The notes beneath the pieces were generated by a model. That model did no database searches. It was not told the DNA's origin and saw only the letters and a program-made list of their open reading frames with translations. Made by a program: the position numbers and the translations under genes. From NCBI GenBank assembly GCA_947172415.1, contig OX359201.1, forward strand, positions 2,542,001 to 2,606,000: DNA of 64,000 nt, written 5' to 3'. Origin of the DNA: Chondrosia reniformis (Eukaryota; Porifera; Demospongiae; Chondrillida; Chondrillidae). Positions 55,411 to 64,000 of this stretch are shown piece after piece. Each line of letters starts with the position of its first letter. Position 1 is the stretch's first letter.

Positions 55411-58116
55411 AATATAACTAGTACATACACCATTTACACACAGCCAGTACAAACTACTAGCACATATAACTACATACAACTAGTTAATACAACTAGTACA
55501 TAAAATTAGTAAATACAGATTGTTAGTAGCACATACAACTAGTACACACTACTAGTACATATAACTAGTATATACAACTAGTTACAACTAGTACATACAA
55601 CTAGTACACACAACTAGTAACTACAACTATTTAATAGAACAAATACATACAACAACTACACACAATTAGTACATACCACTAGTGCATACAACTAGTACAT
55701 ACAACTAGCAAATGCAGATTGTTACTAGTACATACAACTAATACATACTACTAGTACATACAACTAGTAACTACAACTAGTAAATATAACTACTCCATAC
55801 AACAATTACACACAATTAGTACATACAACTAGTGCATATAACTAGTATATACAACTAGTATATACAATTAGTATCTAGTTCATAAAAATGGTATATAGAA
55901 CTAATACATAGAACTAGTACATACAACTAGTACACATAACTATTACATACATCTAGTACCTAGAACAGAAAATTATCACATTCAACTAGTACATTGAACT
56001 AGTAAATACAACTAGTAAATATAAATAATACATACAACAATTACACACAACTCGTACATCCAAGTAATACATATAACTACATACAACTGGTATATACAAC
56101 TAGTACACACAATTAGTATATACCGATTGTAACTAGTACATAAAAATAGTACATACAAGTAGTATATAAAACTAGAACATATAACTAATACATACAACTA
56201 GTTACTAGTACATACAACTGGTACATACAACTATGTACCTACAATTAGTACATACAAGTGGTACAATTCAACTAGTTGGACTAGTTGAAATATACAACTA
56301 TTACATACAACTAGTACATACTACTAGTTCATACAACTAGTACATAAAACTTGTACATACAACTAGTACATACAATTAGTACATATAACTAGTACATAAA
56401 AGTAGTACATATAACTAGTACATCCTAGTTGTACATATAACTAGGATATATACATATAATTAAACATACGCATATAACTAGTACATAGAAAGAGTCCATT
56501 CAATTAGTACATAAAACTAGTGTATTAAACTAACACATACAACTAGTTCATTCAACTAGTACATACAACTCGTACATAACAAGTACATATAACTGGAACA
56601 TACAACTAGTCCATACATATAGTACATACATCTAGTACATTCAACTTATACATACAACTAGTCCAAACTACTATTTCAAACAACTAGTATATACAACGTG
56701 TCCCTACAACTATTGCATACAACTAGTACATACAACTGGTACATACATCTAGTACATACAAGTAGTATGTATCACAAGGAAAAACATAGAGGACAAGAAC
56801 ATACGCATAAAACTAGAACATTTAAATAGTACACACAACGAGTACATACAACTAGTATATATAACCAGAACATACACAGGTAAATAGAACATATAAATAG
56901 TTCATTCAACTAGTACATACAACTAGTATATAACACTTGTAGATAAAATTTGTACATATAATTAGAACGTACACATGTAACTAGTACATACAAACAGTAC
57001 ATACAAATAACATATAGCTAGTACATACAACTAATATATACAACTATAATTTAGTACCTAAAACTAGTACATACAACTAGTACATAATTAACGAGTACAT
57101 ACACATATAACTAGTACTTATAAATAGTATATAAAACTAGACAACATACAACTAGAAATTATTACATATAACTAGTACATACAACTAGTACATACAACTA
57201 GTAACTGGTACATACAACTAGTGCCTTCAACTAGTACATTAAATTGGAACATATAACTAGTGCATACAACCTTATACATAAAAGTAGTACAAACAAATAG
57301 TATATACTACAAGTATCTAGTATATAAAACTAGTACATACAACTAGTACATAGAACAAGTATGCACAAATAGTACATACAACTAGTTCATCCAACTAGTA
57401 CATATATCTAATTACTAGTACAAAAAACTAGTACAAAAAACTACTTCATAAAACTAGTACATATAACTTGTAACTACAACTAGTAAATATAACTAGTCCA
57501 TACAACAATCACAGAACTAGTACATACAACTAGTACATACAACTAGGACATACAGATAGTTACTAGAATATGCCACTAGTATATTCAACCAGTACAAACA
57601 ACTGGTACATAGAACTAGTCCATACAATTAGTTACTAGTACACACAACTATTACATACAACTAGTGACTACAACTAGTAAATATAACTAGTACATAAAAC
57701 TAGTACATACAACTAGTACATACAACTAGTTACTAGTACATACAACTAATACATACTACTAGTACATATAACTAGTAACTACAACTAGTAAATATAACTA
57801 GTCCATACAACAATCACACAAATAGTACATACAACTAGTACAATTAAGTACATAAAACTAGTACATACAACTAGTACATACAACTAGTCCATACAACTAG
57901 TTACTAGTACATACAACTAGTACATACAACTAATGACTACAACTAGTAAATATAACTGGTACATAAAACTAGTACATACAGCTAGTACATACAACTAGTA
58001 CATAGATCTAGTTTCTAGTACATAAAACTAGTACATACAACTAGTACATACAACTAGTTACTAGAACATACACATAATACATACTACTAGTACATACACA
58101 ATACCAACTAATACAT
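55411..58116 (+). repeat. 13-bp satellite array
   Basis: No gene. It contains recurring blocks with AACTAGTAAATGCAGATTGT and AACAATTACACACAA. Confidence 0.95.
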
Positions 58117-58291
58117 TACTACTAGAAGATCTAAGGGTAGACTTAAGTAATATGTCCTACTTGTATCTTTAGTTATGCTGAGTCTGTTTTACCTGTACAA
58201 GCAAGATTACTAATAGATTTATTATTAATTCGTAAAAGTTTTACAGAATAGGCATATAGCATGCAGGAAAATGGTATCTTAGATTTTTCAT
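58117..58291 (+). mobile_element. Naiad-like tail fragment with internal deletion
   Basis: TTACTACTAGAAGATCTAAGGG (equivalent to about 25966) to AATTCGTAAAAGTT is followed directly by TTACAGAATAGGCATATAGC and the tail ending TTTTTCATATAAC. The hammerhead-like part is deleted. Confidence 0.88.
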
Positions 58292-58700
58292 ATAACTAGT
58301 AATTACGACTAGTAAATATAATTAGTATATACATACAACAATTACACATTAAGTACATACAACTAGTATATACAACTAGAATCTCGTACATAAAACAAGT
58401 ACATACAACTAGTACATATAACCAGTACATACACATATAACTAGTGCTTATAACTAGTACATAAAACTAGACTACATACAACGAGAAACTATTACATACA
58501 ACTAGTACATAAAACTGGTAACTGGTACATACAACTAGTGCACTCAACCAGTACATTAAATTGGTACAAATAACTAGTGCATACAACTAGTACATACAAC
58601 TAGTACATACAACTAGTAAAATACAACTAGGATATACAACAATTGCACATAACTAGTACACACAACCAGTACATACAACTAATTACTAGTACATACAACT
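58292..58700 (+). repeat. 13-bp satellite array
   Basis: Ends in CATACAACT (58692-58700) next to the Penelope element. Confidence 0.93.
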
Positions 58701-58768
58701 ATCTTTGGGATGGTACATCCTTCGACTTTTGAGCGTTTAAAAACACAATTGTTTTTTTTCAATTCTTG

Positions 58769-58808
58769 GTCAAACGTTTCGACCCTGGGGGTCTTCCTCA
58801 GTGACTAA
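58769..58808 (-). ncRNA. Hammerhead ribozyme-like motif, left pseudo-LTR
   Basis: Minus strand: GTCA, CTGAGGA, A, GACCC-CCA-GGGTC, GAAA, ACGT-type minimal stem III, then TGAC. The core has G at the variable position 7 and an extra A before stem II, as often seen in Penelope ribozymes. Confidence 0.65.
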
Positions 58809-58834
58809 TGGTTGAGTGGAAGAATTGCCTCTAT

Positions 58835-59332
58835 TTATAGAGGATTTTTCCCGCCATTTCCACTTCCTGTCATGTGACCCTCAGCAGAATGAGAAAAACA
58901 GGAAGTATAAATATTAAATCGTCTCCAGGCTTGATGTAACACAATGCTTTGATCTAAATTCATTCTCACCTGACTCTTCTGGATCCTGATGGCTTCTTTG
59001 ACCCTCCTCCTTTGCCAGTGGGTTTCCCTGTCTGTAATCTTGGCCTTGTCCCAAGCAATTGAGTGGCCAGTCTTGAGGGAGTGAACAGCTATACCGTTGT
59101 TCACATCCCCCATCCTGACTGCTCGCTTGTGTTCTGCCAATCTCACTTTCAGGGTCCTTCCAGTTTCACCAATGTAGACTGCAGAACACTCAGAGCAAGG
59201 AATTAGGTAAACTACACCCTTGATATCCATAGGTTGTTGTGGCTGTTTTGGGTTGGATAAAACGGTTCTCAGTGATCTCTGCTTGGAGAAAATGGTCTGG
59301 ATACCCATTTTTCTACAGCTTTTATCGATCAT
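58835..59332 (-). CDS. Penelope C-terminal GIY-YIG endonuclease
   Basis: 165 residues. VYLIPCSECSAVYIGETGR (residues 41-59) has both GIY-YIG half motifs and the CxxC; LAEHKRA and HSLKTGH supply histidines of the CCHH pattern. The domain nicks target DNA for integration. IFSKQRSLRTVLSNPK precedes it, as in Poseidon-type elements. The frame actually continues upstream (KHKLFIPYIKGLSEMIDK) and is separated from RT by one frameshift near 59400. Confidence 0.9.
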   Translation of the reverse strand: MIDKSCRKMGIQTIFSKQRSLRTVLSNPKQPQQPMDIKGVVYLIPCSECSAVYIGETGRTLKVRLAEHKRAVRMGDVNNGIAVHSLKTGHSIAWDKAKITDRETHWQRRRVKEAIRIQKSQVRMNLDQSIVLHQAWRRFNIYTSCFSHSAEGHMTGSGNGGKNPL

Positions 59333-59398
59333 CTCACTGAGTCCCTTTATATATGGAATAAAGAGTTTGTGTTTACACTCATCCTCACTCCCCTTAGT

Positions 59399-60079
59399 CT
59401 ACCTTCTCCTGTTGAGCAGTCTGTGAGCCTCCCATTTAGGGTATCCATTAGCTTGAAGTTCTCCTTCCAGGTGCTCCTTTTCTTTTTCCAAGCTACTGGA
59501 GTTTGGTCCACAAATCTTTTCGGCTCTGTCTTTGAGACACAGTGCGATACCAGTTTTTACCCTAGAGTGGTGATGAGAGGTAAAGTGAAGGTACCTGTCT
59601 GTGTGTATTGGTTTCCTGTACACAAATGTGTCCAAACTTCCCATGCACTTCTTTACTTGCACATCCAGGAAGGGTAAGGAACCATTGGTCTCCTTCTCCA
59701 TGGTAAATTCGATGTTGTGATGTCTTCCATTGAGGAAACTCCTGAAGTCCTCCAGCTGCTCGTCACCATGATTCCAGATGACAAATGTGTCATCCACATA
59801 TCTCAACCACAACTTAGGCCTTATCACAGCAGCACGAAGAGCTTCTATTTCGAATTCCTCCATGAAGATGTTCGCTACCACCGGGGAGAGAGGAGATCCC
59901 ATGGCTGCCCCTTCCTTCTGCTCAAAGAACTCATCACTGTACAGGAAGTACGTTGTCCTGAGACAGAGTTCTGTAAGATCCGCAATGGTGGATACATCCA
60001 AGGGTGTCCGTTGCTCCAAGACAGGAAGTGGAAATGGCGGGAAAAATCCTCTATAAATAGAGGCAATTCTTCCACTCAA
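59399..60079 (-). CDS. Penelope reverse transcriptase, C-terminal part
   Basis: 226 residues. The first 20 come from the inverted pseudo-LTR and are not native; real RT starts near LEQRTPLDVSTIADL. AAMGSPLSPVVANIFMEEFE is motif B; LRYVDDTFVIW has the catalytic YVDD at 94-97; IEFTMEKETNGSLPFLDVQV and VYRKPIHTDRYLHF are the typical Penelope C-terminal RT blocks. Motif A and the N-terminal half are missing because of 5' truncation. Confidence 0.9.
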   Translation of the reverse strand: MSGRIASIYRGFFPPFPLPVLEQRTPLDVSTIADLTELCLRTTYFLYSDEFFEQKEGAAMGSPLSPVVANIFMEEFEIEALRAAVIRPKLWLRYVDDTFVIWNHGDEQLEDFRSFLNGRHHNIEFTMEKETNGSLPFLDVQVKKCMGSLDTFVYRKPIHTDRYLHFTSHHHSRVKTGIALCLKDRAEKICGPNSSSLEKEKEHLEGELQANGYPKWEAHRLLNRRR

Positions 60080-60083
60080 CCAT

Positions 60084-60123
60084 CAGTCACTGAGGAAGAC
60101 CCCCAGGGTCGAAACGTTTGACC
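60084..60123 (+). ncRNA. Hammerhead ribozyme-like motif, right (inverted) pseudo-LTR
   Basis: CTGAGGA 60090-60096, stem II GACCC/GGGTC, GAAA 60111-60114, CGTT, then TGACC; GTCA before the core pairs with TGAC. Mirror of 58769-58808. Confidence 0.65.
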
Positions 60124-60206
60124 AAGAATTGAAAAAAACAAAAGTCGAAGGATGTACCATCCCAAATATAAGTTCGACGCAGTTATAAGGAATCCTTATT
60201 CTATTA

Positions 60207-63200
60207 CATACAAATAGTACATAAAACTAGTACATGCAACTATTAACTATTAATAGTACATATAACTAGTAAATATAACTACTTACTAGTACATACAACT
60301 AGTATATAAAACTAGTACATACAACTAGTACATACAACTACATAAAACTAGTACATACAACTAGTACACACAACTAGAAAATACAGATTATTACTAGTAC
60401 ATACAACTAGTACATACTACTAGTACACACAACTAGACTACATACAGCTAGCACATAAAACAAGAAACTAATACATACAACTAGTGAAAACAACTAGAAC
60501 ATACAACGAATACATATAACTCAATAAAACTAGAATATAGAGATAGTTACTAGTACAGACAACTAGATCTTGCAACTAATACACACAACTAGTTCATACA
60601 ACTAATAAATATAACTAGTACATTGAACTAGTTACTACTACATACAACTAGTAAATGCAACTAGAACATACAACACACAATTAGGTACATATAACTAATA
60701 CATGCCACTAGTATATACAACTTGTATCTAGTACATAATACTAGAACATACAACTAGTACATACAACTAGTACATATAACTACTAACAGCAACTAGTAAA
60801 TATAACTAGTACATACAACAATTACACATAACTAGTGGATACAACTAGTACATATAACAACATACAACTAATACATACAAGTGGTACATACAACTATGAC
60901 ATACAGATAGTTACTAGTGCATACAACTAGTACATACAACTAGTACATACAACTAGTTACTAGTACATACAACTAATACATACTATTAGTACATATAACT
61001 AGTAGCTACATCTAGAAAATATAACCAGTATATACATACAACATTTACACACAGCTAGTACATACAACTAGTACATAAACTACATACAACTAGTACATAC
61101 AACTAGTACATAATATTAGTAAATACAGATTGTAAGTAGTACTTACAACTAGTAAATGAAACTAGCACACACAACTAGTACATACAACTAGTAACTACAA
61201 TTAGTAAATATAACTAGTACTAACAACAATTATACGCAACTAGTACATACAAATAATACATATAACTACATAAAACTAGTACATACAACTAGTACATACA
61301 ACTAGTAAATGCAGATTATTACTAGTACATACAACTAGTACATACTACTAGAACATACAACAAGACTACATACAACTAGTACATAAAACAAGAAACTAGT
61401 ACATACAACTAGTGAACACAACTAGAAAATACAACGAATACATATAACTCTATACAACTAGGACATAGAAATAGGTACTAATACAGAGAACTAGTTCATA
61501 CAACTAATACATACAACTAGTTCATACAACTATTAAATATAGCTAATACATTCAACTAGTTACTAGTACCTACAACTAGTACATGCAACTAGTACATACA
61601 ACTAGTACATACAACTTGTACATACAACTATTACCTATACATACAACTAGTACATACAACTTGTACATACAACTATTACCTATACATACAACTAGTTACT
61701 ACTACATACAACTAGGACATTCAACTAGTACATATAACTAGCACCTACAACTAGTATCTAGTACATAAAACTAGTACATACAACCAGTACATATAACCAG
61801 TACATACACATATAACTAGTACTTATAACTAGTACACACAACTAGACTACATACAATTAGAAACTTGTAGATAAAACTAGTACATACAACTATTAAATGG
61901 TGCATACAACTAGTGAACACAACCAGTACATTCAACTAATACATACAATTAGTACATACAACTAGTACATGCAATTAGTACCTATACATACAACTAGTTA
62001 CTATTACATTCAACAAGTACATACAACTAGTACATAAAACTAGTACATACAACTAGGACCACAACTAGTACATAGAACTACTACATACAATTTGTACAAA
62101 TAACCAAGACATAAACATATAACTAGAACCTATTTCTAGTACATTCAACTAGACTACATAAAGTTAGTACATACAACAAGTGAACACAACTAGTACATAG
62201 AACTTGTACATACAACTAGTACATACAACTATTACTTATACATACAACTCGTTACTAGTACATACAACTAGTACATTTAACTAGTACATATAACTAGTAC
62301 TTACAACTAGTATCTAATACATAAAACTAGTACATACAACTAGGACATATAACCAGTACATACACAAATAAATAGTACTTATAACTAGTATATGCAACAA
62401 GATAACATACAACTACAAAACTAGTAGATACAAATAGTACAAACAACTGGTAAGTGGTGCATACAACTATTGCACACAACTGATAAATTAATTGGTACAT
62501 ATAACAATATTACATACAACTAGTACATACAACTAGCACATACAACTAGCACATACAACTAGTACATGTAACTATTACATACAACTAGTACATGCAACTA
62601 CTACCTATACATACAACTAGTTACTAGTAAATACAACTAGTACATACCCTAGTACATACAACTATTAACTACAACTAGTAAACATAACTAGTACTTAAAC
62701 AATTACACACAATTAGTACGTACAATTAGTACATATAACTAATACATACCACAAGTATATACAACTTGTATCTAGTACATAATACTAGAACATATAACTA
62801 GTACATACAACAATTACACATTACTAGTGGATACAACTAGTACATATAACAACATACAACTAATACATACAACTATATAGGACATACGGATAGTTACTAG
62901 TGTACATACAACTAGTACATTAGGATAGTTACTAGTACATACAACTAGTACATACAATTAGTACAAACAACTATTACATACCACTTGTACATATAACTAG
63001 AATATACAACTAATACTAACGACTCGTTCATACAACTAGTACATACAACTAGTACATAACTTGTTCATATAACTAGTACATACATCTAGTACAAACAACT
63101 GGTATATAAAACTAGAAAATACAAGTAGTAAATATAACTGGGACATACACATATGACTAGTGAATAGCAATTGTACATACATCTAATACATACAACTAAT

Positions 63201-64000
63201 ACATAGAACTAGTTCATACAACTAGTACATGCAACAAGTACATAACTAGGACATATAACTTGAAGACAAAACTAGTACATAGAAATAGTACATACAACTA
63301 GTATATAGAAAGTGTACATACAACTAGTTCAAACAACCAGTAAATACAACTTGTACATACAACTGGAACATACAACTACTACATACAAATAGTAAATCCA
63401 ACTAGTACTTACAAGTTGTACATATAACTAGGATATACCCATATTACTAGAACATACACATAAAACTAGCACATAGAAATAGTACATACAACTAGTACAT
63501 ACAACCAGTACATGCAACTAGTACATCCAACTAGTACTTACAAGTAGTACATATAACTAGGACATACACATATAACTAGAACATACACATATAGCTAGTA
63601 CATAATAATGTACAAACCACTAGTACAAACAGAAAGGTCATACTATTAGTACATAGAACTAGTACATACAACTAGTACATAAAACTAGTACATACAACTA
63701 GTACATACAACTAGTACATACAACTAATACAGACAACTAGTATATACAACTAGTCCATACAACTAGCACATACAACTAGGACATACAACTAATACATACA
63801 ACTAGTTAATACAACTAGTACATAACTAAGACATATAACTAGAACACCCAACTAGTACATTGTAAGAGTACATACAACTAGTACATACAACCAGTACATG
63901 CAACTAGTACATCCAACTAGTACTTACAAGTAGTACATATAACTAGGACATACACATATAACTAGAACATACACATATAGCTAGTACATAATAATGTACA
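60207..64000 (+). repeat. 13-bp satellite array to the window edge
   Basis: No gene or element seen. A 130-bp block with AACCAGTACATGCAACTAGT and ACTAGGACATACACATATAA is present at about 63481-63611 and again at 63868-64000 (period about 387 bp). Confidence 0.95.

Larger units (their letters stand above)
58701..60206 (-). mobile_element. Canonical Penelope/Poseidon-type element, 5'-truncated, with inverted pseudo-LTR ends
   Basis: RT followed by C-terminal GIY-YIG on the minus strand. About 150 bp at each end are inverted copies of each other (58735-58890 and 60010-60150), each with a hammerhead-like motif. Outer bases match the 92-bp element at 40509. Flanks CATACAACT (58692-58700) and CATACAAAT (60207-60215) suggest a 9-bp duplication with one change. 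Confidence 0.9.

Noticed and set aside
1..64000. tRNA, rRNA or snRNA genes as targets of the R2-like LINE
   Set aside because: No such genes were recognised; LINE flanks are satellite on both sides.

Overview
This is eukaryotic, almost certainly invertebrate metazoan, repeat-dense DNA. It is AT-rich and holds no intact host gene, tRNA or rRNA that I can see. The retroelement families (Ty3/gypsy, a LINE with a restriction-like endonuclease, two kinds of Penelope-like element, Helitron, Tigger) fit a sponge, cnidarian or similar invertebrate; the species cannot be fixed from the sequence. About half of the window is one satellite built on a 13-bp unit, AACTAGTACATAC, kept in the same orientation from about 10.3 kb to the right edge. 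Almost everything else is mobile elements inserted into it or into each other.

Layout. 1-8.0 kb: a decayed minus-strand Helitron (Rep domains, arginine-rich N-terminal repeats, a 2A-like leader) broken by a Ty3/gypsy element with both LTRs (1057-5268). 8.0-9.0 kb: a 21-bp minisatellite and unassigned DNA. 9.0-10.28 kb: a Naiad-like Penelope 3' end fused in frame to a LINE fragment. 10.28-18.8 kb: satellite with a second, better preserved gypsy element (12117-16396). 18.8-22.9 kb: R2-like LINE copy A. 23.3-26.4 kb: the longest Naiad-like element (N-terminal GIY-YIG, CxC linker, RT, hammerhead-like motif in the 3' tail). 26.4-34.8 kb: satellite with a higher-order duplication and a Naiad tail. 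34.8-40.0 kb: LINE copy B, split by a 3.2-kb insert carrying the intron-containing 3' half of a P-loop ATPase-like gene. 40.5-41.9 kb: a 92-bp hairpin element, then a Naiad tail that received a dimeric 364-bp hammerhead-ribozyme element. 43.6-45.0 kb: a deleted Tigger and a foldback MITE. 47.0-51.3 kb: LINE copy D, the best copy. 52.0-55.4 kb: another RT element with a nuclease-like C-terminus. 58.7-60.2 kb: a canonical Penelope/Poseidon-type element with inverted hammerhead-bearing ends.

Main points. (1) The R2-like LINE appears to be a site- and orientation-specific parasite of the 13-bp satellite. Three copies share the same first-strand junction, two have the same 9-bp target duplication CATACAACT, and a paralogous empty site is present at 30510-30518. 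(2) A retrozyme-like tandem element has two apparently complete type I hammerhead ribozymes, a 14-bp target duplication and an inverted third copy that starts next to the ribozyme cleavage site. (3) A Naiad-like element carries a hammerhead-like motif, which that clade is reported to lack. All functional statements are inferred from reading the sequence; no searches were run.
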